Origin: Algoriphagus sp.
GTDB lineage: Bacteria > Bacteroidota > Bacteroidia > Cytophagales > Cyclobacteriaceae
DNA length: 35,532 nucleotides
Reading direction: 5' to 3'
Assembly: GCA_030833985.1 (NCBI GenBank)
Contig: JAURGC010000006.1
Span: 1-35,532, forward strand
Under the pieces are notes generated by a model that was not told the origin of the DNA, made no database searches, and saw only the letters and a list, made by a program, of their open reading frames with translations. Shown here piece by piece: positions 9,945-19,549 of this stretch. Position 1 is the stretch's first letter. Every line of letters starts with the position of its first letter. A program made the translations under genes and the position numbers.

Positions 9945-10900
9945 ACAGCGTGGATAATCATCCAATAAATGGGCATCCCAAGCGTAATATTAAATGGAAA
10001 GGTGATTGCCAGAGCCATGGGCACATACAATCCCTCGTCGGCTTCTGGATTGGAAAGCTTCATCGCTGCCGGAACGGCAATGTAGGAGGCCGAAGCAGCA
10101 AGAATCGCGAAAATTAGGCGGTCGCCCTCTTCAGGACTTATCCACTGGCTCGCGTAAGCAACCACCACCCCATTCACTAGCGGAACAAGGATTGCAAAAA
10201 GCCAAGAAATGTAACCTGTTTTAAAAAATACTTTCAACTTCCTTCCGCTTGTAATTCCCATATCCAATAAGAAAACAGCCAAAAAACCTTTAAAAATATC
10301 TGTTACAAAGGGCTTGATCCCTTCGGCTTGCTTTTCGTCTGCAATCAAGCCAATCACCAAACTACCTAGAATCAACAATACAGAACCATTAGTAAAGGCG
10401 TGGACCACAACCTGTCGCATTCCTCCTTCGGCCTTTGTAGGAGAAAATTTGCGAAGCAAAATCATCCCTGAAATTATTGCAGGGGCTTCCATCAAGGCCA
10501 TAACCGCCACCATGTACCCTCCAAAATTTGCTCCTTGTGTTTCTAGAAAAGCTGCTGCTGCCACAAAAGTTACTGCTGATATGGATCCATAAGCAGCTGC
10601 GATAGCAGCGGCATTCGGCACCCCAAGTTTTCGTTTCAGGAGAAAAAAAGTGTAAAGAGGAATAGAAGCTGAAAGAAATACCCCAAAAACCAAGGACCAA
10701 AGGATGGTAGAATTAAAAACACTATGCGATAATTCTTGCCCTCCTTTAAATCCAATGGAAATCATCAGGTAAAGGGCTATGAATTTGGCACTTGTGGAAG
10801 GAATTTCTAAATCGCTCTTCAACTTGACTGCTAAAACCCCCAAAACGAAAAAAAGCAGACTTGGATTGGTGAGGTTGTTGATTAGAATCTGAAAATCCAT
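9941..10900 (-). CDS. Sodium-dependent bicarbonate transporter family permease (SbtA-like)
   Basis: About 10 TM segments; GSISAVTFVAA and ASASYIAVPAAMKLSNPEAD motifs typical of the family. Confidence 0.85.
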   Translation of the reverse strand: MDFQILINNLTNPSLLFFVLGVLAVKLKSDLEIPSTSAKFIALYLMISIGFKGGQELSHSVFNSTILWSLVFGVFLSASIPLYTFFLLKRKLGVPNAAAIAAAYGSISAVTFVAAAAFLETQGANFGGYMVAVMALMEAPAIISGMILLRKFSPTKAEGGMRQVVVHAFTNGSVLLILGSLVIGLIADEKQAEGIKPFVTDIFKGFLAVFLLDMGITSGRKLKVFFKTGYISWLFAILVPLVNGVVVAYASQWISPEEGDRLIFAILAASASYIAVPAAMKLSNPEADEGLYVPMALAITFPFNITLGMPIYWMIIHAV

Positions 10901-10986
10901 GGCGCAAATATCCCCCTTCCTAGTTTTGAAAAAAAGTAAAACATAATTTTTTTTTATTCGTTATGCTTTTTAGATTAAATTACCTT

Positions 10987-11913
10987 ATGAATATAACCCT
11001 TCACCAACTCAAAGCTTTTCAAGCTGTTTCTAAGTTTCAAAGCATTACAAAAGCTGCTGAAGCCATGAGTATGACACAGCCAGCAGTTTCCATTCAGCTG
11101 AAAAATTTACAGGAACAATTTGAGGTCCCCCTTACTGAAATCATTGGAAAGCAAATTCACATCACTGAATTTGGACAAGAATTGGTGGATACAGCAGATC
11201 GGATTTTTGGAGAACTTGGACAAATCGAAGAGAAAATGCTAGACCTGAAAGGGCTCCTTGGAGGAAAAATCCGAATTTCTGCAGTTTCAACAGGAAAATA
11301 CATCATTCCCTACTTGATGGCAGATTTCATGAAACTCCACCCCCATGTAGAAATCAGCCTGGAAGTTTCCAATCGATATAATGTCTTGGCTCATTTACAA
11401 GAAAACAGTACTGATTTGGCTTTAGTGTCTTTATGGCCCGAGGAATTGGATTTGGAAAGTATTCAGCTCGCAGAAAATAAATGGTATTTGGCTTGCTCTC
11501 CCGAAAAAAAAGAGACCTATGCTTCAGCCATTCAAGAAGGGAAATGGGGAAAAATACCCTTTTTACTTCGAGAAAAAGGTTCTGGAACCCGTACGATGAT
11601 GGAAAGGTTTTTTCAAGAACGCAATATTCATGTAGAAAGCAATTTAGAACTTGCCACAAACGAAGCGGTCAAGCAGGCAGTCATGGCTGGCTTGGGTGCC
11701 TCTTTACTTTCCAATTTTTCTATGGCACAAGAAATCAAGGAAGGACGAATTTCTCTTTTGGAATTACCGGGTCTTCCGCTAAAAGCAGATTGGAAACTTA
11801 TCTGGCTGAAGCAAAAAAAGCATTCTCCTGCAGTCAAGGCTTTTATCCGATGGCTTTCCGAAAATCGAAAAAAAGTCCTTTCAACTCATTTCCCTACTTT
11901 AGAGAGCTTTTAA
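10987..11913 (+). CDS. LysR family transcriptional regulator (CbbR/CmpR-like)
   Basis: N-terminal HTH LHQLKAFQAVSKFQSITKAAEAMSMTQPAVSIQLKNLQ; substrate-binding domain; divergent from sbtA-like gene. Track start 10963, ATG at 10987 preferred. Confidence 0.9.
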   Translation: MNITLHQLKAFQAVSKFQSITKAAEAMSMTQPAVSIQLKNLQEQFEVPLTEIIGKQIHITEFGQELVDTADRIFGELGQIEEKMLDLKGLLGGKIRISAVSTGKYIIPYLMADFMKLHPHVEISLEVSNRYNVLAHLQENSTDLALVSLWPEELDLESIQLAENKWYLACSPEKKETYASAIQEGKWGKIPFLLREKGSGTRTMMERFFQERNIHVESNLELATNEAVKQAVMAGLGASLLSNFSMAQEIKEGRISLLELPGLPLKADWKLIWLKQKKHSPAVKAFIRWLSENRKKVLSTHFPTLESF

Positions 11914-11975
11914 GGTCCTATCCAATGGCTTCCAAAAAATCCTATATTTGGGACTTGAAAATTTCATCTATACCA

Positions 11976-12851
11976 ATGAAAGCGATTGTATTTCCGGGCC
12001 AAGGAGCCCAATTCCCAGGAATGGGAAAATCCCTTTACGAAGAAAGTCCAGAGGCCAAAGCCTTGTTTGAAAAAGCAAACGAAATCTTAGGGTTCCGAAT
12101 AACCGATATCCTCTTTGAGGGTACAGAAGAGGAACTCAAGCAAACCAAGGTCACGCAACCTGCTATCTTTTTGCACTCGGTCATTCTCGCAAAAACTACT
12201 CCCAACTTCGCTCCTGAAATGGTAGCAGGACATTCCTTAGGAGAATTTTCTGCCCTGGTAGCAAATGGTGTTTTGAGTTTTGAAGATGGGCTAGCACTTG
12301 TATTTCAGCGCGCACTCGCCATGCAAGAAGCCTGTGAGATCAACCCCTCCTCCATGGCAGCAATCCTTGGATTGGATGACCAAGTGGTCGAAGAAATCTG
12401 TGCCGGAATATCGGGAGAAATCGTAGTCGCCGCCAATTACAACTGTCCCGGACAATTGGTGATCTCCGGATCCACCAAGGGGATAGAAATTGCCTGTGAA
12501 TTACTCAAAATAGCTGGAGCCAAAAGAGCCTTGCCACTCCCAGTAGGTGGTGCTTTCCATTCTCCCTTGATGGAGCCTGCCCGGGAGAAACTTCAAAAAG
12601 CAATTGAAGAAACTGAGTTCCATCCTCCAACCTGTCCAATCTATCAAAATGTAAGTACAACAGCTGTTGTTGAGGTAGCTAGTATTAAAGCAAACTTGAT
12701 TGCCCAACTAACTGCCCCTGTAAAATGGACCCAATCTGTGCAACAGATGGTCGCCGATGGAGCTACAGAATTTATAGAATGTGGACCGGGAAAAGTTCTA
12801 CAAGGGCTCGTAAAAAAAATTCACCCCGAAGCAATCGTATCTGGTTTATAG
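11976..12851 (+). CDS. fabD: ACP S-malonyltransferase
   Basis: MKAIVFPGQGAQFPGMGKSLYE, VAGHSLGEFSALVA (GHSLG), GGAFHSPLMEPA, ECGPGKVLQGLVKKI; the ORF-track extension to 11481 overlaps LysR and is rejected. Confidence 0.95.
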   Translation: MKAIVFPGQGAQFPGMGKSLYEESPEAKALFEKANEILGFRITDILFEGTEEELKQTKVTQPAIFLHSVILAKTTPNFAPEMVAGHSLGEFSALVANGVLSFEDGLALVFQRALAMQEACEINPSSMAAILGLDDQVVEEICAGISGEIVVAANYNCPGQLVISGSTKGIEIACELLKIAGAKRALPLPVGGAFHSPLMEPAREKLQKAIEETEFHPPTCPIYQNVSTTAVVEVASIKANLIAQLTAPVKWTQSVQQMVADGATEFIECGPGKVLQGLVKKIHPEAIVSGL

Positions 12852-12856
12852 CCGTC

Positions 12857-12890
12857 AATGCTCACCTAATCGGGTGAGCATTTTTTATTT
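12857..12890 (+). terminator. Rho-independent terminator after fabD
   Basis: aatgctcacc-taatcg-ggtgagcatt 10 bp perfect stem followed by TTTTTATTT. Confidence 0.85.
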
Positions 12891-13379
12891 GGCTTGCTTC
12901 CAAATTGAAATCTGACCTTGATCGGTGCATTCAGCAAGTAGCTCAAGGGTAGTTTTTCCCAAAATTGGATGGATTTTTTTTGGAAGAATTTCAGCCAAAG
13001 GCTGCAGCACAAAACTCCGCTGCGAAAGGAAAGGATGTGGGATGGTTAGGGATGAACTGTTACAAATTTGGTCTCCAAAATAAAGAATATCAATATCAAT
13101 GGTGCGGTCTCCCCAATGCTGCTCCCGAGTTCGTCCCAGCGAAAGCTCAATAGCCTGAGTCAGTTGTAACAATGCTAAAGGCTCTAAACTGGTAGTGATA
13201 AGGAGCACCTGGTTCAAAAAACTCCCATTTTCAGCTACTCCACCCCAGGCTTCTGTTTCATAAACTTGGGAGCTAGAAATAAGAATCACCTCACGAGATA
13301 AAGCCTCCCTCGCTCTAGCCAGATAGCTAAAGCGATCTCCTTTATTCCCTCCGATTCCCAGGACAACTTCTGTTTGCAT
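12885..13379 (-). CDS. folK: 2-amino-4-hydroxy-6-hydroxymethyldihydropteridine diphosphokinase
   Basis: VVLGIGGNKGDR, SSQVYETEAWGG, DRTIDIDILYFGD, IPHPFLSQRSFVLQPLAEI. Confidence 0.95.
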   Translation of the reverse strand: MQTEVVLGIGGNKGDRFSYLARAREALSREVILISSSQVYETEAWGGVAENGSFLNQVLLITTSLEPLALLQLTQAIELSLGRTREQHWGDRTIDIDILYFGDQICNSSSLTIPHPFLSQRSFVLQPLAEILPKKIHPILGKTTLELLAECTDQGQISIWKQAK

Positions 13380-13396
13380 GACTCGCTTGGATATTT

Positions 13397-13429
13397 TTTG
13401 TAAAGCTGTCTCAAATTAGGTTAATTTTA
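13397..13429 (+). promoter_or_regulatory. Candidate promoter of sppA
   Basis: TTTG, 21 bp, then TAATTTTA (one mismatch to TAnnTTTG), 20 bp before the ATG. Confidence 0.3.
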
Positions 13430-13448
13430 CAGTCAAAATTAATCTATT

Positions 13449-15215
13449 ATGAAGTTTCTAGGAAATGTATTGGCAGTCATTGTGGGCCTTTTCGTGTTTA
13501 GCATAGTTGCTTTCTTGCTATTTTTTGGTCTCATTGGAATCGCTGCTTCCTCTTCTGAAAAAGAAGTTAGCCTAGCTGAAAACACCATCCTACACCTAGA
13601 TCTGAATGGTCGGACTTTAGTGGAGCGTACCTCAGAGGAAGATTTGGCATTTGGTTCTTTTTTAAATCCTTTTGGCGGAGAAAATACTGCTGGTTTGGTC
13701 AATCTTAAAAAAGCAATTGCCGAAGCCAAGACCAATGAGAACATCAAAGGAATCTATTTGAATGCGGGACTTTTCGGTGCAGGACAGGCTGGATTGCTAG
13801 AGCTACGCGAAGCCTTACAAGATTTTAAAGAATCCGATAAATTCATTGTAGCCTACGATGAAGCCTATTCAGAAGGGGGCTATTTTTTAGCTTCTATTGC
13901 TGATGAAATATACTTGAACCCTTTGGGGGGCATTGACTTCAACGGCTTCTCATCTGAAGGAATCTTTCTGAAAGGATTTTTTGAAAAGGCAGGGATCAAA
14001 CCAGAAGTTTTTCGTGTTGGTGAATTTAAAAGTGCAGTAGAGCCTTTCATTTTGGACAAAATGAGCCCAGAAAACCGCCTGCAAACTCAGTATTTCTTAG
14101 ACGACATTAACCAACATGCCCTAGCCTTGATTGCAGAAGCTCGTGGAATTCCTACCGATAGCATCCGGGTAATTAACAATCAGATGTTGGTCCGGAAGCC
14201 AATAGATGCCGTTACCTACAAACTTGCCACCGCTCTTAAATACGAGGATGAAGTACACAGTATTCTTAAGGGAAAATTAGGTCTACAGGAGAAGGATCAG
14301 ATTTCTACCATCAATGCAACTGAACTTGGAGGTCTCGCAAAAAGCAAAAATATCACCTCTAAAAATCGAATTGCCGTTATACTTGCTGAGGGGGATATTG
14401 TAGATGGGAATGTAGAAGGTGCAATTAGCTCAGAAAAGTTTGCTAAGGAAATTCGTAAGGCTCGGAAGGATGAAAATATCAAAGCCATTGTCTTGCGTGT
14501 GAATTCACCAGGAGGATCTATCCTTGCTTCGGAAGTCATTTGGAGAGAAATGGGGGAGGCCAAGAAGGCCAAGCCACTCATTGTATCCATGGGAGAAGTT
14601 GCTGCCTCTGGAGGCTATTACATTGCTACACCGGCAGATACTATTGTGGCACAGCCCACTACCATTACGGGCTCTATTGGGATTTTTGGAATCCTATTCA
14701 ATGTGCAAGAGCTCATCAATGATAAGTTAGGAGTGACTACGGATGTGGTCGCTACCGGAGAATTCTCAGATTTAGGAAATATGGCTAGACCTTTGACTGA
14801 GGTGGAGCGTACCATCATCCAATCGAGTGTAGAGGATGGCTATGAGACTTTCATTTCTCGAGTTGCAGAAGGTAGGGGCATGCACCCCGATTCAGTTCGA
14901 AAAGTAGCTTCTGGAAGAGTTTGGACTGGCACACAAGCCAAGGCCAGAGGATTAGTCGATGTATTGGGGGGCTTAGATACGGCCGTGGGTATTGCAGCAG
15001 CGAAGATTAAAGCAGGGGAAGATTTTAGAGTAGTGTATTATCCGGAAAAGAAGCCTTGGTTTGAAGAACTACTGATGAACTTCTCCGATCAAGTACAAGT
15101 TCGCATCCTTCAATCACAACTTGGAGAGCAGTACCCGCTCTACCAAAAAATTCAGAAACTGAAAAACTACCAAGGCGTGCAAGTACGTATGCCCCAAGAA
15201 CTAGTAATCAAATAA
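13449..15215 (+). CDS. sppA: Signal peptide peptidase SppA, 67K type
   Basis: Tandem ClpP-like domains; VLRVNSPGGSILASEVIWREM, MGEVAASGGYYIATPADTIVA (catalytic Ser region), TGSIGIFG. Confidence 0.95.
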   Translation: MKFLGNVLAVIVGLFVFSIVAFLLFFGLIGIAASSSEKEVSLAENTILHLDLNGRTLVERTSEEDLAFGSFLNPFGGENTAGLVNLKKAIAEAKTNENIKGIYLNAGLFGAGQAGLLELREALQDFKESDKFIVAYDEAYSEGGYFLASIADEIYLNPLGGIDFNGFSSEGIFLKGFFEKAGIKPEVFRVGEFKSAVEPFILDKMSPENRLQTQYFLDDINQHALALIAEARGIPTDSIRVINNQMLVRKPIDAVTYKLATALKYEDEVHSILKGKLGLQEKDQISTINATELGGLAKSKNITSKNRIAVILAEGDIVDGNVEGAISSEKFAKEIRKARKDENIKAIVLRVNSPGGSILASEVIWREMGEAKKAKPLIVSMGEVAASGGYYIATPADTIVAQPTTITGSIGIFGILFNVQELINDKLGVTTDVVATGEFSDLGNMARPLTEVERTIIQSSVEDGYETFISRVAEGRGMHPDSVRKVASGRVWTGTQAKARGLVDVLGGLDTAVGIAAAKIKAGEDFRVVYYPEKKPWFEELLMNFSDQVQVRILQSQLGEQYPLYQKIQKLKNYQGVQVRMPQELVIK

Positions 15216-15225
15216 TATTCTAAAC

Positions 15226-15256
15226 AAAAAACTCAGCATTTCTGCTGAGTTTTTTG
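15226..15256 (+). terminator. Rho-independent terminator after sppA
   Basis: aaaactcagca-tttc-tgctgagtttt followed by TTG TTTT. Confidence 0.85.
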
Positions 15257-15405
15257 TTTTCGGATTATCCGCCAACCAAAGAAAAATAAGGTTTAACATT
15301 CATTTTAATGGGCTCTGGTCGCGGGGCAGTCGTCTGTGATCGATTTTCCGAAGGATTTCAAAATCTTAAACAACCGGTAAGATTGCAGCCAATCCTACTT
15401 TGTTT

Positions 15406-16299
15406 TTAAATTTTTTGCAAAAGAATTTTCCATGCCAAATCAACATTGCCGGCTTCTAATTCTTCCTTGGCCCAACGGTGCAGGTGCTCGATCCAGGATT
15501 CTTCATCCAAGCGGAAGCGGCGCCTACTATCCTCCAGGTCTTCTCTGGCAGAAAAAAGAGCAATTTCTTCCGGACTTGGAAGCTGCTTCACATTACCTAA
15601 TCTCCCGAGATTATTCGCACTGAGTACTGGACTGCTCCGAATTTCTTCTGGAATTTGATCTACCCCAATTCCTATGGTAGTCAATGGTTTGGGGATTTGA
15701 AATAAGGAGTCTTCGTTGATTTTGGTATACCAATTGCCTCCCAATCGGGCTACTGGATCTAGCTTGAGTGGGGCTATAGCTCCCGATGAATCGAGGATAT
15801 TTTCATTCAGGTGAATTTGAAGTATTTCACCAATCACCAAATTCCCAGCCCCTCCTTGATCGCCTAAAGGGATCACCTGTTGCACCTTGCATTCAAACGC
15901 TACCGGAGACTCCTTAACGCGTGGCGGAGCCACCAAATGGGAAGGTAAAGCTGTTAATCCTGCTTTCACGAATTCGTTAACACCCTTCGGGTATTCCGTA
16001 CTTGCAAGAGACATCTGTTCAACCAAATCATAGCCTACCACATGGATTACCACTTCAGGTACCTCAAGTATGTTATCTAAGGTATGCTTGGTGGTGTTAT
16101 CACGTACTTTTCGAGAAGGGGAAAAAACAAGGATAGGAGGATTGGCACTAAAGAGATTAAAAAAAGAAAAAGGGCTCAAATTGACATCTCCAGCAGCATT
16201 AATCGTACTTGCAAAAGCAATCGGCCTTGGGCAAATCGCTCCTTGCAAGAGGTTTTGAAGTTCAGCCGTGGATAGGTCTTTGGGATTGATTGTTTTCAT
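15406..16299 (-). CDS. Flavin reductase family / FMN-binding split-barrel protein
   Basis: GAICPRPIAFASTINAAGDVNLSPFSFFNLFSANPPILVFSPS, typical of the flavin reductase-like domain. Confidence 0.85.
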   Translation of the reverse strand: MKTINPKDLSTAELQNLLQGAICPRPIAFASTINAAGDVNLSPFSFFNLFSANPPILVFSPSRKVRDNTTKHTLDNILEVPEVVIHVVGYDLVEQMSLASTEYPKGVNEFVKAGLTALPSHLVAPPRVKESPVAFECKVQQVIPLGDQGGAGNLVIGEILQIHLNENILDSSGAIAPLKLDPVARLGGNWYTKINEDSLFQIPKPLTTIGIGVDQIPEEIRSSPVLSANNLGRLGNVKQLPSPEEIALFSAREDLEDSRRRFRLDEESWIEHLHRWAKEELEAGNVDLAWKILLQKI

Positions 16300-16361
16300 T
16301 TCATGAAATTAATTGGCAATTTTAAGAGATACCCAACAATTCACGAATTAGTTTCCAACTT

Positions 16362-17210
16362 ATGTCTCGTTCACGAACCACAGCGCTATTTTCTTTCCTT
16401 TTGCTTTTCCTGCTTTTTGCTACCTCATTAGCAGCACAAACGCATCGAATTGCCACCTTTAATATTCGATGGGACAACCCAAACGATGTGGGCAACCTCT
16501 GGAAAGATCGTGCGACGCAAGTCATCCAATTGATTCAATTTCATCAAATTGGAATTGTAGGTACCCAAGAGGTATTGGCACATCAGCTGACTGAACTCAG
16601 CAAAGGACTTGGATTTGCTTCTATTGGCGTTGGAAGGGATGATGGTGCGACGAAGGGAGAGTTTTCACCGATCCATTACGATTCTGTTCGCTACAAGCTG
16701 GAAGATTCTGGCACATTTTGGTTGTCACCAAGTCCAGAAGTACCAAGCAAGGGATGGGACGCTGCATTAAATCGCATTTGCAGCTGGGGTAAATTTATCT
16801 CAGCAGAAGGGGAACGATTCTACGTATTCAATGTGCATTATGACCATATTGGTCAGCAAGCCCGAGCCGAAAGCAGCAAATTGGTCCTTTCTAAAATCAA
16901 AGAAATCAACCGAGAAGAGCTTCCGGTGATCTGGATGGGAGATTTCAATGTGGAACCCGAAAATCCTGCTTACCAAGTTATTTTTAACCACGAAAGTTGG
17001 AAAGATGCACGGTTGATCTCCAAACTTCCCTCCTATGGCCCGAGAGGTACCTTTACAGGTTTTGACTGGGATCGAATGCCCGCTGGCATCATCGATCATA
17101 TTTTTGTGCAGGGCGAGATTGAGGTATTGCGCCATGGCATCCTCACAGACAACTACGGCAAAAAATACCCATCAGATCATTTTCCAGTGCTAGTTGAATT
17201 GAAGTTTTAG
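16362..17210 (+). CDS. Endonuclease/exonuclease/phosphatase family protein, secreted
   Basis: Signal peptide; TFNIRWDNPND, GTQEVL, VYHYDHIG-like VNVHYDHIG, WMGDFNVEPENPAY, IDHIFVQG, SDHFPVLVEL. Confidence 0.92.
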   Translation: MSRSRTTALFSFLLLFLLFATSLAAQTHRIATFNIRWDNPNDVGNLWKDRATQVIQLIQFHQIGIVGTQEVLAHQLTELSKGLGFASIGVGRDDGATKGEFSPIHYDSVRYKLEDSGTFWLSPSPEVPSKGWDAALNRICSWGKFISAEGERFYVFNVHYDHIGQQARAESSKLVLSKIKEINREELPVIWMGDFNVEPENPAYQVIFNHESWKDARLISKLPSYGPRGTFTGFDWDRMPAGIIDHIFVQGEIEVLRHGILTDNYGKKYPSDHFPVLVELKF

Positions 17211-17223
17211 TCACCGATCAAAC

Positions 17224-17259
17224 AAAAAACGATGATTCAATATTGAATCATCGTTTTTT
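17224..17259. terminator. Bidirectional terminator between convergent genes
   Basis: 36 bp perfect palindrome aaaaaacgatgattcaatattgaatcatcgtttttt between the + nuclease gene and - pgk. Confidence 0.85.
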
Positions 17260-17276
17260 GTAAATCATTGGGTAGC

Positions 17277-18476
17277 TTATTCTGCCAAAGCAGCCACTCC
17301 TGGAAGTACCTTCCCTTCCATATGCTCGAGCAAGGCTCCTCCTCCAGTAGATACATAGGATACTTGATCTGTATAGCCAAACTTGTTGACTGCAGCAGCA
17401 GAATCTCCTCCACCAATCAGTGAGAAGGCTCCATTGCGTGTGGCTTCTGCTACATACTCCGCGATCGCCTTGGTCCCTTTGTCAAAAGACTCCATCTCAA
17501 ATACGCCCATCGGACCATTCCAAAGAATGGTTTTGGACTCCAAAATCACTTTTCCAAACAATTCTCTAGTCTTTGGCCCGATATCCAGGCCCATCCAGTT
17601 GTCAGGAATCTCTCCTTTATTGACTAATCCCTGGTTAGCGGTATTGGAAAAATCATCTGCAATCACCGTATCTATTGGCAATATCAAATTGACTCCCTTT
17701 GACTTTGCCTTCTCCATCAACTCCAGTACGAAATCGAGTTTGTCTACCTCTAGAAGCGAGGTACCAATCGAGCCCCCTTGTGCCTTGGCAAAGGTGTAGG
17801 ACATACCTCCACCGATGATGAGGTTATCAACCTTTTCGAGCAAACGCTCAATAATTAAAATCTTGTCGGCGATTTTGGCACCCCCCATAATTGCGGTGTA
17901 GGGACGCTCTGGATTGCCTAATACCTTGTCCGCATTGGTTAACTCGGACTCCATCAGATAGCCGGCAACTTTTTGTGAAAAATTAGCGGCAATCACCGCT
18001 GTAGAAGCATGGGCACGGTGGGCCGTTCCAAAAGCATCGTTGACATACACATCTCCGAGTTGCGCTAGCTTGGCAGCAAAGGCTACCTCTCCTTTTTCTT
18101 CTTCCTTATAAAAGCGGAGATTTTCCAGCAACAGCACTTCTCCTGCACCAAGTTGAGCTGCCTTTTGAATGGCCTCTTCCCCAATGCAATCATTTGCAAA
18201 GCTGATCTTTTGACCAAGTGCACTCTCCACCGCTGAAACAATGTGTTTCAAGGAATATTTTTCTTCCGGTCCACCCTTTGGGCGACCCAGGTGAGACATC
18301 AAGATGGCAGATCCTCCATCTTTTAAAATCTTTTTTATGGTAGGTACCGCAGCCTGAATACGTGTGCCGTCAGAAACTTGGAAATGCTCGTCTAGAGGAA
18401 CATTAAAATCAACACGAACTAGTGCTTTTTTGCCTGCGAAACTGAGGCTATCTACATTTTTTACATTCAAGGACAT
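17277..18476 (-). CDS. pgk: Phosphoglycerate kinase
   Basis: [68 protein letters not shown]. Confidence 0.98.
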   Translation of the reverse strand: MSLNVKNVDSLSFAGKKALVRVDFNVPLDEHFQVSDGTRIQAAVPTIKKILKDGGSAILMSHLGRPKGGPEEKYSLKHIVSAVESALGQKISFANDCIGEEAIQKAAQLGAGEVLLLENLRFYKEEEKGEVAFAAKLAQLGDVYVNDAFGTAHRAHASTAVIAANFSQKVAGYLMESELTNADKVLGNPERPYTAIMGGAKIADKILIIERLLEKVDNLIIGGGMSYTFAKAQGGSIGTSLLEVDKLDFVLELMEKAKSKGVNLILPIDTVIADDFSNTANQGLVNKGEIPDNWMGLDIGPKTRELFGKVILESKTILWNGPMGVFEMESFDKGTKAIAEYVAEATRNGAFSLIGGGDSAAAVNKFGYTDQVSYVSTGGGALLEHMEGKVLPGVAALAE

Positions 18477-18525
18477 AGGATAAGGAATAATAGGTGAATA
18501 CTAAGATTTAAATTAAAAATCGATT

Positions 18526-18533
18526 CAAATTTA
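18526..18533 (-). promoter_or_regulatory. Candidate -7 element of the pgk promoter
   Basis: Minus strand TAAATTTG (exact TAnnTTTG) about 50 bp upstream of the pgk ATG; no clear -33 TTTG at the expected spacing. Confidence 0.35.
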
Positions 18534-18577
18534 AACCAAATCCAACCAATACGGAAAGATACATTGGAAAAACTCCC

Positions 18578-19549
18578 TCAATGAATGGGCTGTGCAGCTG
18601 CGCGCTTGAGGCGATCATTGATGGCACGACCCAATCCGATTTCAGGCACCAACTCGGCGAGTATCACGGAAGCAGTACTTTCATCCAAGAGTCGCATTCC
18701 CATAAAGAGGCGTTGAGCAGCCTCTTGCAAATCTTGAGTCGCACTAAGGGCCACTTGTCGATCTGAAGGAATAGTGGAAAAATGAGAATTAAAACTAAGT
18801 ACACCCACTTCTTTTCCTTGTTGGATCATTTTAGGGACAAGTTCTACTAAATTCCCCAACAAAAATGGCTTCCTTGGAGCATAATGACTTGCCAATTGAC
18901 CTGGTGCACTGGGGTTACTCGAACTATGTGCCTGAACTGTCACCTGACCCACCACCGCCTCAATCTTAGAAATATCTAATCCCCCCAAACGGTAAATAAC
19001 CACTTGCTCTCCCTCCATCCCCACGATGGTACTTTCTAGTCCTACGGCACAAGCGCCGCCGTCGAGAATGTAGGGGATTTGTGTTCCCAATTGCGCATCC
19101 ACATGCCCCACCTGTGTAGGGCTGATGTAGCCAAAAGGATTGGCACTGGGTGCTGCAAGTGGAAATTCAAGCTGCGCCAAAAGTGCCAAGGTCAGCGGAT
19201 GATTGGGTACCCTCACTGCCACTCGATCCAATCCAGAGGTAACCAGATCGGAAATAATTTCCTTTCGAGGCAACAAGAGCGTTAGGGGTCCTGGCCAAAA
19301 GGCTTGGGCCAACCTCTTGAGTTTTTCTGGAAAAGAAGAAACCAATGGATATATGCGTTCCAAAGAGTCCGCATGTAAGATCAAAGGATCAAAAGTGGGT
19401 CGATTTTTTGTTTCAAAAATAGAACTAACAGCCTTTATATCCAGCGCATTGCCAGCCAATCCATAAACCGTTTCGGTGGGGATAGCTACCAGCTGTCCTT
19501 GGTTTAGGTATGCTGCTGCTCGTTCAATGTTGACACCTACCTCAGCCAT
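18578..19549 (-). CDS. sua5: L-threonylcarbamoyladenylate synthase (Sua5/YrdC family)
   Basis: LVAIPTETVYGLAGNALD, PTFDPLILH, FWPGPLTLLLPRK, PLAAPSANPFGYISPT, and a C-terminal Sua5 domain (SAPGQLASHYAPRKP). Confidence 0.95.
   Translation of the reverse strand: MAEVGVNIERAAAYLNQGQLVAIPTETVYGLAGNALDIKAVSSIFETKNRPTFDPLILHADSLERIYPLVSSFPEKLKRLAQAFWPGPLTLLLPRKEIISDLVTSGLDRVAVRVPNHPLTLALLAQLEFPLAAPSANPFGYISPTQVGHVDAQLGTQIPYILDGGACAVGLESTIVGMEGEQVVIYRLGGLDISKIEAVVGQVTVQAHSSSNPSAPGQLASHYAPRKPFLLGNLVELVPKMIQQGKEVGVLSFNSHFSTIPSDRQVALSATQDLQEAAQRLFMGMRLLDESTASVILAELVPEIGLGRAINDRLKRAAAQPIH

Noticed and set aside
11481-11975. 165-codon N-terminal extension of fabD overlapping the LysR gene in another frame
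   Set aside because: FabD begins at MKAIVFPGQGAQ (11976); the extension is low-complexity out-of-frame translation of LysR
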